A stretch of 64,000 nt of DNA from JAOUGY01 sp963785075 (GTDB taxonomy: Bacteria; Actinomycetota; Acidimicrobiia; Spongiisociales; ZC4RG35), in the NCBI GenBank assembly GCA_963785075.1, contig CAWATW010000003.1:62001-126000 (forward strand), written 5' to 3'. The first letter of the stretch is position 1, and every line of letters begins with the position of its first letter. Below, piece after piece: positions 34,340 through 43,130 of the stretch. The notes under the pieces were generated by a model, which saw only the letters and a program-made list of their open reading frames with translations, was not told where the DNA came from and made no database searches. Made by a program: the position numbers and the translations under genes.

Positions 34340-35476
34340 TCAGTGTCGTGCGACGGCGCGCCCGATCAGCGGTCCGGCGGTTGCCATCACCAGCACGTAT
34401 CCGGCCGCGATCGGTCCGATCCCATCAGCCAGGCCTGCAGACACGCCGAGACCGGCGATGACGATCGAGAACTCCCCACGAGCGACGAGGGCCGCGCCGG
34501 CACGGCGGCGGCCCCGTGGTCCGATCCCGGCCCGTCGCGCCGCCCACCAGCCGGTGGCGATCTTCGTGGCACCGGTGATGATCGCAAGAACGATCACCGT
34601 TCCGGCGACGCCCGGAAGTAGGCGCGGATCGGTCGACAGCCCGAAGAAGACGAAGAACACGCCGGCGAAGAGGTCGCGGATGGGCGTCAGTAGCTCCGTT
34701 GCGCGATGGGCCGCCTCGCCCGACACGCCGATCCCTACCAGGAAGGCACCGACCGCGGCCGACACGTGCAATTGTTCGGCGGCGCCGGCCACGAGCAGCG
34801 CAACACCGAGCACGGTGAGGAGGTTCACCTCGTCGGATCGGCTGAGGAGCACGGCACTGACTCGATCGCCGTGCCGGGCGGCAAGGGCGATGATCCCGGC
34901 CACTGCGAGCAGCGCGACGGAGACCGATCCGGTCACCGACCACAGCGTCCCGCCTACGGCGAGGGCCCCGAGAATGGGGAGCATGATGGCCATGGCCAGG
35001 TCCTCGAACACGAGCAACGACAGCACGACGGGGGTCTCCCTGTTGGCCGTCCACTCGAGGTCCGACAGGAGTTTGGCGACGACGCCCGACGACGAGATGT
35101 ACGTCACGCCGCCGAGGTAGAGGGACCCCACCGGACCGAAGCCGAGCAAGAGCCCGGCCGCGTAGCCAGGAGCGAAGTTCAAGACCAGATCCATCACGCC
35201 GGCGCGGAACGTGGTGCGCATTCCTGTGACCAGCTCCTGTGCGGAATACTCCAATCCGAGCATCAGGAGGAGGAGGACGACACCCACCTCTGCACCCACG
35301 TCCACGAACTCCTCGGACGTGACCAGCGGGACGATGCCCCCTTCGCCGAACGCGAGGCCACCGACCAGGTAGAGCGGGATCGGGGAGAGCCCGACCCGGA
35401 CCGCCAGCCTGGCGAGAACCGCCAGCAGCAAGATGATCCCGCCCAACTCGAGGAAGAGCAGGGCTGTGTGGCTCAT
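34340..35476 (-). CDS. CPA2 cation:proton antiporter (KhtU/KefB type)
   Basis: A 378-residue integral membrane protein with about 11-12 hydrophobic segments. Monovalent cation/proton antiporter-2 motifs include LYLVGGLAFGEGGIV, VGVVLLLLMLGLEYS and SLLVFEDLAMAIMLPIL, the last containing the transport Asp. It has no cytoplasmic RCK domain of its own. The gene directly upstream encodes a TrkA-C-domain regulator one base away, the pattern of KhtTU potassium exporters. K+ is the inferred ion. Confidence 0.88.
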   Translation of the reverse strand: MSHTALLFLELGGIILLLAVLARLAVRVGLSPIPLYLVGGLAFGEGGIVPLVTSEEFVDVGAEVGVVLLLLMLGLEYSAQELVTGMRTTFRAGVMDLVLNFAPGYAAGLLLGFGPVGSLYLGGVTYISSSGVVAKLLSDLEWTANRETPVVLSLLVFEDLAMAIMLPILGALAVGGTLWSVTGSVSVALLAVAGIIALAARHGDRVSAVLLSRSDEVNLLTVLGVALLVAGAAEQLHVSAAVGAFLVGIGVSGEAAHRATELLTPIRDLFAGVFFVFFGLSTDPRLLPGVAGTVIVLAIITGATKIATGWWAARRAGIGPRGRRRAGAALVARGEFSIVIAGLGVSAGLADGIGPIAAGYVLVMATAGPLIGRAVARH

Positions 35477-35477
35477 G

Positions 35478-35963
35478 TCAGACCGGGGCGAGGTCGTCGA
35501 CGACGGCGGCGATTCCCTCTGGTGTTCCCACGACCACCAACGTGTCGTCGACCTCTAGCCCGAACTCCGGCCCGGGTGACGGAATGGGGACCTCGTCGCG
35601 AAGCACGGCCACGACCGATACCCCGGTTCGGGTGCGAATGCGTGCATCGCCGATCGTGCCACCTGCGTACGACGAGCCCGGCAGGATCTTGAGCCAGTCG
35701 ATGGCGAGGCCCTCCACACTCTGTTGCAGCCGTGCCAGTCCGGTGACGACCGGAGACACGCCGAGAATCTCGACGAGCGTGTGGGCCTCGTCTTCGGACA
35801 GATGGAGCGTCGATGCGACCTCATCGGGGTCCGCGGGTTCGCACACGTACAGCTCGCGGCGTCCTCCCCGATGATGGATCACGCCGACGCGCTGACCTTC
35901 TGTCGTCCAGATGTCGTAGCGGATGCCGACGCCTGGGAGATCCGTTTCTTCGATTCGAGACAT
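35478..35963 (-). CDS. KhtT-like regulatory subunit with a TrkA-C/RCK_C domain
   Basis: A 161-residue cytoplasmic protein. The N-terminal part (MSRIEETDLPGVGIRYDIW) and the C-terminal RCK_C domain (about 75-160, ending DDTLVVVGTPEGIAAVV) match regulators of cation/proton antiporters. ATG 35963 follows GGAGAAG; the open frame upstream is not convincing. The antiporter start lies one base after this stop, so the two are made together. In Bacillus KhtT controls KhtU by pH and c-di-AMP, but ligands here are unknown. Confidence 0.85.
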   Translation of the reverse strand: MSRIEETDLPGVGIRYDIWTTEGQRVGVIHHRGGRRELYVCEPADPDEVASTLHLSEDEAHTLVEILGVSPVVTGLARLQQSVEGLAIDWLKILPGSSYAGGTIGDARIRTRTGVSVVAVLRDEVPIPSPGPEFGLEVDDTLVVVGTPEGIAAVVDDLAPV

Positions 35964-36093
35964 CCATCTTCTCCGTCGAGGAGCGATCAGCCTAGAACGA
36001 ATGCAGCGGCGTGTAACACGCCAAGACTGTCCGAGACTGGACATTCGACGAGGTGCAGGGGTGCGCTTCGCGAAAGACCGGGAGGTTGGGGAT

Positions 36094-37396
36094 ATGAGAC
36101 GTCGTGTGGCCTGGGGGGCGTTGGCGCTGGTCGCGGCATTGGTCGTGGGCATGAGCCCGGCGGTCGCCGACGGCAACCAGACACTTGGCACGCCGAGCGT
36201 GCCCATCGCTTCGGGGAGTGGAATCGCAACCGGCGGCACGGGTCTTGCCGACACTGGATCAGGGACGATCGACCTGACGGTTCCGGATGGTGCTTCGGTC
36301 GCTCAGGTGCTGCTGTACTGGGAAGGCCAGTACGTCGCCGGGACGGGTGCAACGGACGACACGATCGTCGTGGATGGCCACACGGTCACAGGGACTCTCA
36401 TCGGCACGAGCGAGCACTTTCCGACGGCAGCCGGAATGGTCATGAGCGACACGTATCGTGCGGACATCACCGGACTCGGTGTGGTGTCGGCCGGTGCCAA
36501 CTCGCTGTCCGTGTCAGATGTTGCGTTCGGGTTCGTGACCGATGGCGCCGGGGTGGTGGTGATCCTGGACGACGGATCGACCGTCGCCACGATCGACGTT
36601 CGCGACGGCAACGACGGAGCCTATGCGTTGTTCCCCGAACCACGCCGCTCGACCGTGCCTCAGACGTTCACTTTCCCGGCGTCCACGCTCCCGCGGGTCG
36701 CAGACATCGCGATGCTGGTCTCCAGCGCAGCCGATCAGTTCCCGGGAAGCGAAACGAGGCCGAATCTCGTCGTGTTCAGCGGCGGTGTCACCACCACCTT
36801 CTACAACCCGTTCGGTGACCTCCAGGGCAACCATTGGGACAGCAAGGTGCTGCAGGTGGGCATTCCTGCCGGTGCGACGACCATGACCATCGAGGTTGTC
36901 TCCCCGAACAATGGATACCCGTCGCCCGACGCCGACCGTCCCGCGTCTCTGTTCTGGAACGCCGCCGCACTCTCCATCGCACCGCCGCCACCGGCAGGTG
37001 ACGGCTGCACCCTCACCGCGGGATACTGGCAGACGCACTCCGAACTCGGTCCCGCGGCGTACGACAGTACATGGGACGCCAAGGCTGGAGGGTCCGCCCC
37101 GTTCTTCGACAGCGGCATGAGCTACATCGCCGTCGCTCCAGGCGTCGAGCAAAGGCGGGAACGCCTATGTGATCCTGGCGCAGCAATACATCGCAGCCGA
37201 GCTCAACGTCATCGCCGGCGCAACCGTGCCTGCCGAGGTGTTCACTGCGATGTCGAGTGCAGCGACGCTCCTGGACAAATGGGAGACCTCCGGCGTCATA
37301 CCGAAGAAGGACCCGGATCGGGCGACGGCGATCGCTCTGGCGGGGATCCTGGACGGCTACAACAACGGGCTCGTAGGTCCGGGACACTGCGAGTGA
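36094..37396 (+). pseudogene. Frameshifted secreted protein
   Basis: Starts at ATG 36094 after GGGAGGT, with a signal peptide (VAWGALALVAALVVGMSPAVADG). A beta-rich domain to about residue 300 is followed by a C-terminal domain beginning CTLTAGYWQTHSELGPAAYD. At about 37147 the frame breaks: the rest of that domain (KGGNAYVILAQQYIAAEL to NNGLVGPGHCE) continues in the next frame up to 37396. One extra base in GTCGAGCAAAGGC accounts for it. It could be a sequencing error, a recent mutation or programmed slippage. The role is unknown; the C-terminal module occurs in other secreted actinobacterial proteins. Confidence 0.75.
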
Positions 37397-37414
37397 CGAT
37401 CATCGGTTGGTATC

Positions 37415-37446
37415 GGACGCCCCGGCGCCTGGCGCACGGGGCGTCC
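37415..37446 (+). terminator. Hairpin after the frameshifted secreted gene
   Basis: GGACGCCCCG (37415-37424) and CGGGGCGTCC (37437-37446) form a perfect 10-bp stem. The loop can itself pair GCGCC with GGCGC. GTTGTT follows. Confidence 0.75.
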
Positions 37447-37543
37447 GTTGTTCGGGAGGTCGAAACGGTGCCGGCCCGAGGCGGCTGCTGGCCACGAGCT
37501 TCATGCCATCGGCCTTCAGAAAGGACAGTGCCGCCCTCGTCGG

Positions 37544-38602
37544 TCATTCCTTTTCGACCGAGATCTCGGTTGCCTTCACGGCGATCCACGCCTCCGACCC
37601 CCGTTCGAGCCCGAGCCTGTTGGCCGACGACGCTGTGATCTCGGCCGTGAGGGGCACCGGTCCGGACGTGGCGATTCGCACCCGATCGCCCATGGGCTCG
37701 ACCGCCGTCACCGTGACCTTCCAGACGTTCCGGGCACTGCCTTCGGGGCGGGCCGAAGAGAACACGACGGTGCGGGGATGAATCGTGAGTAGCACCGGCC
37801 CGGAGATGTCGGTGTCTGCGATCGTGACCGGGTCTCCCGTCTCGGTTGCGACGGTGCCGTCGGAAGCGAACCCGCGCACGAGATTGATGCCGGCGAGGTC
37901 GGCTGCGTAAGGCGTGCGTGGACGCCGCCTGATGTCGTCGGGGGCGCCCACCTGCACGATCTCACCCCCTTCGATGATGGCTACACGATCCGCCATGAGG
38001 AATGCCTCCGCCGGTTCGTGGGTGATCAGGATCTTTGGGCCCGGGAACGCCTCGAGATGGCTCATGAGGAGACGTCGGGTCTCGGATCGTGATGTCACGT
38101 CGAGCGCCGAAAGCGGTTCGTCGAGCAACAGCGCTTCGGGTTCGGACGCCAACGCCCGGGCGAGTGCCACGCGCTGGGCCTGGCCGCCGGACAGCTGCCA
38201 GGGCATGCGATCGCCCAGCGTCACGAGCCCGACGTGATCGAGCCACCTGCGTGCCACATCCTCCGCAGGCGTCCTGCCGAGACCGCGCGCTCTGGGAGCG
38301 AAGGCGACGTTCGCGAGCACGGTGAGATGCGGGAACAAGAGGTTGTCCTGATGGACGATGCCGATGTGGCGCTCCTCGGCGGGGAGGTCGACGCCTGTGC
38401 CGGAGTTCGCAAGCTCCCGGGCACCGAGACGGATGCTCCCCGCGGCGATGGGGACGAGGCCCCCGACTGCCGCGACGATGCTCGACTTCCCTGCCCCGTT
38501 CGGACCGAGGAGAGCCAATGTCTCACCGCCTGCAACCTCGAGCCGAGCCGACGCGACGAAGTCACCCCGCCTCACGGTCATGTCGAGCGTGAGGGTTGTC
38601 AT
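37544..38602 (-). CDS. modC: Molybdate-type ABC transporter ATP-binding protein
   Basis: A 352-residue ABC ATPase: Walker A GPNGAGKSS, Q-loop HQDNLLFPHL, signature LSGGQAQRVALARAL, Walker B LLLDEPLSALD, and H-loop ITHEPAEA. A C-terminal TOBE-like region (about 285-352) binds small ligands and marks the ModC/CysA branch. ATG 38602 overlaps the permease gene by 4 nt; the frame upstream is a shadow of modB. With modB and modA it forms a complete oxyanion importer for molybdate or tungstate. Confidence 0.88.
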   Translation of the reverse strand: MTTLTLDMTVRRGDFVASARLEVAGGETLALLGPNGAGKSSIVAAVGGLVPIAAGSIRLGARELANSGTGVDLPAEERHIGIVHQDNLLFPHLTVLANVAFAPRARGLGRTPAEDVARRWLDHVGLVTLGDRMPWQLSGGQAQRVALARALASEPEALLLDEPLSALDVTSRSETRRLLMSHLEAFPGPKILITHEPAEAFLMADRVAIIEGGEIVQVGAPDDIRRRPRTPYAADLAGINLVRGFASDGTVATETGDPVTIADTDISGPVLLTIHPRTVVFSSARPEGSARNVWKVTVTAVEPMGDRVRIATSGPVPLTAEITASSANRLGLERGSEAWIAVKATEISVEKE

Positions 38603-39387
38603 CGCCGTTGCCACCAGCGGTCGCGAAGACCGATCAGCACGGCCAACGAAACGGCGACCATCAAGAGGCTGATGGCGATAGCGGCCTCCCTGTCGGACTC
38701 GAGCGAGACGAAGACGGCAAGTGGAAGTGTCTGGGTTCGGCCGCCGAGGTTGCCGGCGAACGTGATGGTCGCTCCGAACTCTCCGAGTGCGCGGGCCCAG
38801 GCGAGAACCACTCCCGCCGCGATCGACGGACGCACCATCGGGAGTGTTATCCGACGGAACACCGTCCACCGGTTGGCTCCGAGGCCGGCCGCCGCTCCCT
38901 CGAATCGAGGGTCGAGGTTGCGGATGCCGGCTTCGACGGTGATCACCAGGAAGGGCAGGGCGACGAAGGTGTTGGCTGCGACCACGCCCGGCAATGAGAA
39001 CGGCAAGAGGAGCCCCGTCGCCTCGTAGACCGGCTCACCGATCAAACCCCGGCGCCCGAAGGCAAACAACAACGTGGCTCCCCCGACCACCGGGGGGAGA
39101 ACCATCGGCAACGTCACGAGGGCTCGAATGAGCGACCGTCCTCGGAATGTGCCACGTGCCAAGACCGCCGCCAGGGGTACGCCGACGACCGTGGCGACCG
39201 CAGTCGCCGCCACGGAGGACAGCAGCGATATGCGAGCTGCGTCGACCACGATCTCCGAGGCGAGGATCTCACCGAAGCGGGACCACGGTGCTCGCAGCAA
39301 CAGTGCGACGAACGGAAACGCGAAGAAGGCCACGCCGAGCACAGCGACCACGAGCACTGACCGAGGGATCGCCGGCCGGTGTGTCAT
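38599..39387 (-). CDS. modB: Molybdate-type ABC transporter permease
   Basis: A 262-residue inner-membrane permease with about six hydrophobic segments. The binding-protein-dependent transport signature reads EGAAAGLGANRWTVFRRITLPMVRPSIAAG, which contacts the ATPase. It is overlapped by modA upstream and modC downstream by 4 nt each, in the order modA-modB-modC. The fold is shared with sulfate permeases; the substrate is inferred from the neighbouring binding protein. Confidence 0.9.
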   Translation of the reverse strand: MTHRPAIPRSVLVVAVLGVAFFAFPFVALLLRAPWSRFGEILASEIVVDAARISLLSSVAATAVATVVGVPLAAVLARGTFRGRSLIRALVTLPMVLPPVVGGATLLFAFGRRGLIGEPVYEATGLLLPFSLPGVVAANTFVALPFLVITVEAGIRNLDPRFEGAAAGLGANRWTVFRRITLPMVRPSIAAGVVLAWARALGEFGATITFAGNLGGRTQTLPLAVFVSLESDREAAIAISLLMVAVSLAVLIGLRDRWWQRR

Positions 39388-40124
39388 CGACGACCAAACC
39401 CGTGTCGGGTGAGGATCTCCTGACCCTGTGCGGACATGACGAATCGAACGAACTCGCCGGACTCGTCGGCGGATCCATCGAGCGCTGCGATGGCGTAGCG
39501 GGCAACGATGTTGAGGCTGTCCGGGATCGCGATCGGCTCGACGTCGGTGCCCCGGCTGTCGGTGAGATAGACGATCCCCGCATCGAGCTCTCCGGCCATG
39601 ATCTTCGTGAGCAGCGCACGCACGTCGGGCTCCTCTGTGTCGATGACAGGCGTGACCCCGGCCGAAGCGAGCACGTCATGGGCGAATACGCCGCAGGGGA
39701 CCTCCGTCGCACACAACCCGATCAGCAAGTCCGAGCGGCCAAAATCCTCCAAGCCGGTCACACCGCCCGGGTTGCCGGGTGGGACGACGATCGTGAGCTC
39801 ATTCGTGGTGAACTCTTGCGCTCCGACGTCGGAAACCCTTCCTGCATCGACCACAACCTGCATGGTGTCCAGGTTGGCAGAGGCGAAGACGTCGATGGGA
39901 GCGCCGTCGAGGATCTGCTCGCGCAGCGCCGAGCTCCCGGCGAAGTTGAGCTCGATGTCGACCCCGGGATGGGTCGACTCGAACGAGAGAGCCATCTCCT
40001 CGAATGTGTCGGTGAGTGAAGCAGCGGCGCCGACCACGACGACGTTCGACTCCGACCGAGCGCATGCGCCGATCGAGAGCATGACCACGGCAACGGATGC
40101 GAAGCGAATGGGCAGCGGGAGCAT
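39384..40124 (-). CDS. modA: Molybdate-binding lipoprotein
   Basis: A 246-residue substrate-binding protein with a lipoprotein signal (VAVVMLSIGAC lipobox). ModA motifs follow: VVVGAAASLTDTFEEM, FAGSSALREQI, GAPIDVFASAN, and GIVYLTDSRG. ATG 40124 has no Shine-Dalgarno sequence but lies 10 nt behind TAGTCT; GTG 40145 would add seven residues. It heads a tightly coupled modABC operon. Sulfate- or tungstate-binding relatives look similar, so the anion is inferred. Confidence 0.88.
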   Translation of the reverse strand: MLPLPIRFASVAVVMLSIGACARSESNVVVVGAAASLTDTFEEMALSFESTHPGVDIELNFAGSSALREQILDGAPIDVFASANLDTMQVVVDAGRVSDVGAQEFTTNELTIVVPPGNPGGVTGLEDFGRSDLLIGLCATEVPCGVFAHDVLASAGVTPVIDTEEPDVRALLTKIMAGELDAGIVYLTDSRGTDVEPIAIPDSLNIVARYAIAALDGSADESGEFVRFVMSAQGQEILTRHGFGRR

Positions 40125-40134
40125 GGGTACCGGC

Positions 40135-40140
40135 AGACTA
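40135..40140 (-). promoter_or_regulatory. -10 element of modABC
   Basis: TAGTCT on the minus strand, 10 nt before ATG 40124, which has no Shine-Dalgarno sequence. No -35 recognised. Confidence 0.4.
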
Positions 40141-40262
40141 CGCACCCCACGCCAGAGCAGGCGCGTGGCAGATGGCGCACAAAGGTCTCCGTCTCATGAC
40201 GGAGCCGATCGTGAATCGTGCCGCACCGTTGCACGACAGCCTCTCGGCTCGGTGTGGGGCGA

Positions 40263-40268
40263 TAGAGT
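40263..40268 (+). promoter_or_regulatory. -10 element of the metallo-beta-lactamase-fold gene
   Basis: TAGAGT lies 6 nt before GTG 40275, suggesting a leaderless transcript. Confidence 0.45.
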
Positions 40269-40274
40269 CCGACC

Positions 40275-40847
40275 GTGGACCTCGAACGTGCAGCGACGCT
40301 TCATGTGGTGCAGATCGGATCCGGCCGCCCGACGGTGAGATCGACCGTTTCGCTGATCCTCGATGGGGAGCATGTGATCGTTGTCGATCCGGGGATGGCG
40401 CCTACGCAGGCTGCAATCCTCGATCCGCTGGCGGCACTCGAGGTCGCTCCGGGCGACGTCACAGATGTCGTCATCAGCCATCACCACCCGGACCACACGG
40501 TCAACGTGGGGCTGTTCGGTGAGGCAAGGGTGCATGACCATTGGGCGATCTATCACCATGACACCTGGACATCGAGACCGGCTGAGGGCTTCTTCGTCTC
40601 GCCGTCCGTGGTTCTCTGGGAGACACCGGGCCACACCCCTCAGGACATCACGACCATCGTCGGCACGCCGGACCGGCTCGTGGCCTGCACCCACCTCTGG
40701 TGGCACGCGGACGGACCGCCCGAGGATCCTCTCGCCACCGATCCGGCTGCGATCCACCCGCACCGGCGCCGTGTGCTCGCCGTCGCCGAGCTGGTCGTGC
40801 CCGGGCACGGCGCCCCGTTCTTGCCAGGCGTCGAGACGCCGCGCTGA
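40275..40847 (+). CDS. Metallo-beta-lactamase-fold hydrolase (MBLAC1-like)
   Basis: A 190-residue protein with the MBL metal motif SHHHPDH (His69, His71, Asp73, His74), a preceding VIVVDPGM, and later GHTPQD and VPGHGAPF supplying further ligands. The short length and domain order resemble MBLAC1-type proteins. The actual substrate cannot be read from sequence. It stands between the divergent modABC operon and the propeller genes, with no obvious partnership. GTG 40275 has no Shine-Dalgarno sequence. Confidence 0.85.
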   Translation: MDLERAATLHVVQIGSGRPTVRSTVSLILDGEHVIVVDPGMAPTQAAILDPLAALEVAPGDVTDVVISHHHPDHTVNVGLFGEARVHDHWAIYHHDTWTSRPAEGFFVSPSVVLWETPGHTPQDITTIVGTPDRLVACTHLWWHADGPPEDPLATDPAAIHPHRRRVLAVAELVVPGHGAPFLPGVETPR

Positions 40848-40888
40848 CCGCGTGGCGCCGTCCGGGAACCCTCGGTGCGCGGTCGACG

Positions 40889-40894
40889 TAATCT
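40889..40894 (+). promoter_or_regulatory. -10 element of the first tandem propeller gene
   Basis: TAATCT lies 6 nt before ATG 40901; no Shine-Dalgarno sequence, leaderless transcript likely. Confidence 0.5.
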
Positions 40895-40900
40895 GATGCA

Positions 40901-43045
40901 ATGACTTCCGACGAGCAGGTCATCGTCCTCGGTGGCGACCGCAACAATGGTCCCACGGTCGAACGCCGCCCGGGACGTCGAGGTTCTCCACTCTGGTTGC
41001 TCGTCGCCGTCCTCGGACTCTTCGCTGCCTTGATCGCTTTCGTGGTCATACCCCAGGAGGAGCCGCCGACGACTGCAGCACCGGGCGGTCTCAACGCTCC
41101 GTCCGAACCACCGAGCGCGTTCGTCCAGTCGACCCCGACGACCGTAGCCGATGCTCCGGCGCTGGCACTGGGTTGGCGGGAGGCGACTCTCGTCCGGCCT
41201 GGATGGACGGTCAGCTCGGTCGACCACGGTCCTGACGGTTGGCTCGCCGTATCCGGGGACATGCCCACCGTGGCCCACGTTTCCGACAATGCCGTGCTGT
41301 GGCATGCCCACACGGTCCACGGCCTCGTGGTGGAGAACGCCGTCGCGGCTGTAGGGGAAGGCTTGATGGCTGTGTTCGGCTCCAGCGAATATGCGGCCCC
41401 TGCCGGAGCGCGGGCCATCGGCGCCATCTCCGCCGACCGGGGAGTTACATGGACCACGGTCGATCACAGGGGTCTGGTCTCCGTCTCCGATGTCGAGATC
41501 GTCGACGGCCGGGTGCTGGTCGCCGGTTCGGTGGGTACCGTGCCCGGATTCGGGTGGAACAACGACGGCCGAGCGGTCCTGTGGGAGGTGGTCGACGGGG
41601 AACTCGTGGACCTCGGTATCGCCGCCACAGACCGCAGCGCGGCCAATGCCATCGTCGCCGACCCGAGCTCTCAGATCTTCGTGCTCGGCCACACCGACGC
41701 CGGAGCGGCCGTGTGGACACCGGGCGGAAGCGGGCCAGTCGTCGTGACGGAGCTCGACGAGTTCGGCTCACGCTCTTTCCTGGACGTCGAGTACGTCGAT
41801 TCCGGCCTCGTGGCGCTGGTGGGCGTGCCCGGAGGGACCGACGGTCGCTGGCTGTGGACGTCTGGCGACGGTGTCGCATGGGAGGAGACCGGCACCACAG
41901 ATGGCACCATGGTTGCCTCCATCGCGGTCGGGCCTCGAGGACTCCTCGGTCTTCCACCGGCGGAGGGACGGCTGTGGTCGCAAGTCGAGGGCCAGGTCCG
42001 CTCGAAGTATCCCGGCCATGAGACCGGATGGGAGCGGGCGGGCCTGCCGACGGACATCGAGACCGACGGCGAGGTGATCGTGATGACCGCTTCGGGAGCC
42101 ACCGACGGTCAGCTATTCGTGAGAGGCACGACCGTCCCGCCGGTCGAGGTGGTAGGGCCACTGCAGGCGGGCGAGTCGCGCTGGCGGACGGTGGCCACCG
42201 TCGACCTAGAGAACGAGGAGCTGGGTGCGTACAACCACCCGTTCGGCGTCGCCACCGACGGCCAGTCGACGTTCGTGGTGGTGCCGGGCCGGCTGTACGA
42301 GGTGGCCGACGATGTCGAGGGGCTCGAGCTGCGTCCGTCCATCTCCGGCGTATCCAACATCGGTGCCGGGAGTAGTGGGATCTGGGCGGCGGTCGACGGA
42401 CCGGAATCGCAGCTCTATCTGTACGGCTCCGATGGTGTGTGGAGCACGCAGATCGTTCCGATCCAGGTGATCTCGTCGGTCGGTGTGGTCGACGGTGCTC
42501 TGACGGTGGCCGGATGGGGGAGCCGGGGCTTCGTGGGGCTGCGGATGGCCGACGAAGGCAGCTGGGTCGAGCTCCCGACCGGCGAGGACATATGGTGGTT
42601 CCACATCACACCGGGTGGGCTGTTCGGTGAACAGGAACCCCTCCTCGGTCCAGAGGACCGAGCGCAGCCCGTGTTCTCCACCGACGGACGCAATTGGGAG
42701 GCTCTCGACGGATGGCGCCCCGGCGGCGCCGGCGTCGGCGCCTCGCTGTTCCTCAGCCGCATCGACACACCCGAAATCGTCGCTCTCGCCGACACCGCAA
42801 CCGGGCTCGTAGAAATCGAGGTACCCGCCGGTTCCGTGCCCATCGTCGCCGTCGAACGATGGGAAGACACGCAGATCGTGGCGGGTGTCGACTCGCTCTT
42901 CGTTCGATCGGCGGGGGCCGACTGGGTCGAATATCCGACGGATCTCGAACATGGCATCACCGGCCAGATGGCCATCATCCCCGGGCCGGTGCTCCGCATC
43001 GCCATGCTGACCGAACGTCAGCTGGTCATCGCCCAGTGGGGATGA
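40901..43045 (+). CDS. Membrane-anchored propeller-like protein, paralog 1
   Basis: A 714-residue protein. The cytoplasmic N-terminus (TSDEQVIVLGGDR) is followed by a membrane anchor (about 31-50, PLWLLVAVLGLFAALIAFVV). A Pro/Thr linker and an extracytoplasmic beta-rich domain follow, made of repeats of about 40-50 residues with phrases like GWLAVSGD, ADRGVTWTTVDH and STDGRNWEALDG. These resemble Asp-box or sialidase-type blades. It is homologous along its length to the next gene. No catalytic motif was recognised. It is one of the genes separating the two arginine blocks. Confidence 0.75.
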   Translation: MTSDEQVIVLGGDRNNGPTVERRPGRRGSPLWLLVAVLGLFAALIAFVVIPQEEPPTTAAPGGLNAPSEPPSAFVQSTPTTVADAPALALGWREATLVRPGWTVSSVDHGPDGWLAVSGDMPTVAHVSDNAVLWHAHTVHGLVVENAVAAVGEGLMAVFGSSEYAAPAGARAIGAISADRGVTWTTVDHRGLVSVSDVEIVDGRVLVAGSVGTVPGFGWNNDGRAVLWEVVDGELVDLGIAATDRSAANAIVADPSSQIFVLGHTDAGAAVWTPGGSGPVVVTELDEFGSRSFLDVEYVDSGLVALVGVPGGTDGRWLWTSGDGVAWEETGTTDGTMVASIAVGPRGLLGLPPAEGRLWSQVEGQVRSKYPGHETGWERAGLPTDIETDGEVIVMTASGATDGQLFVRGTTVPPVEVVGPLQAGESRWRTVATVDLENEELGAYNHPFGVATDGQSTFVVVPGRLYEVADDVEGLELRPSISGVSNIGAGSSGIWAAVDGPESQLYLYGSDGVWSTQIVPIQVISSVGVVDGALTVAGWGSRGFVGLRMADEGSWVELPTGEDIWWFHITPGGLFGEQEPLLGPEDRAQPVFSTDGRNWEALDGWRPGGAGVGASLFLSRIDTPEIVALADTATGLVEIEVPAGSVPIVAVERWEDTQIVAGVDSLFVRSAGADWVEYPTDLEHGITGQMAIIPGPVLRIAMLTERQLVIAQWG

Positions 43046-43118
43046 CGTTGGCGACGTTCCGTTCGAGCCCGGCGCACCAAACTCGGCTCTCAGCCGATCG
43101 CCGGTCGCGTCGTCGCCG

Positions 43119-43124
43119 TAGTCT
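43119..43124 (+). promoter_or_regulatory. -10 element of the second tandem propeller gene
   Basis: TAGTCT lies 6 nt before ATG 43131; no Shine-Dalgarno sequence, leaderless transcript likely. Confidence 0.5.
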
Positions 43125-43130
43125 CTACGA

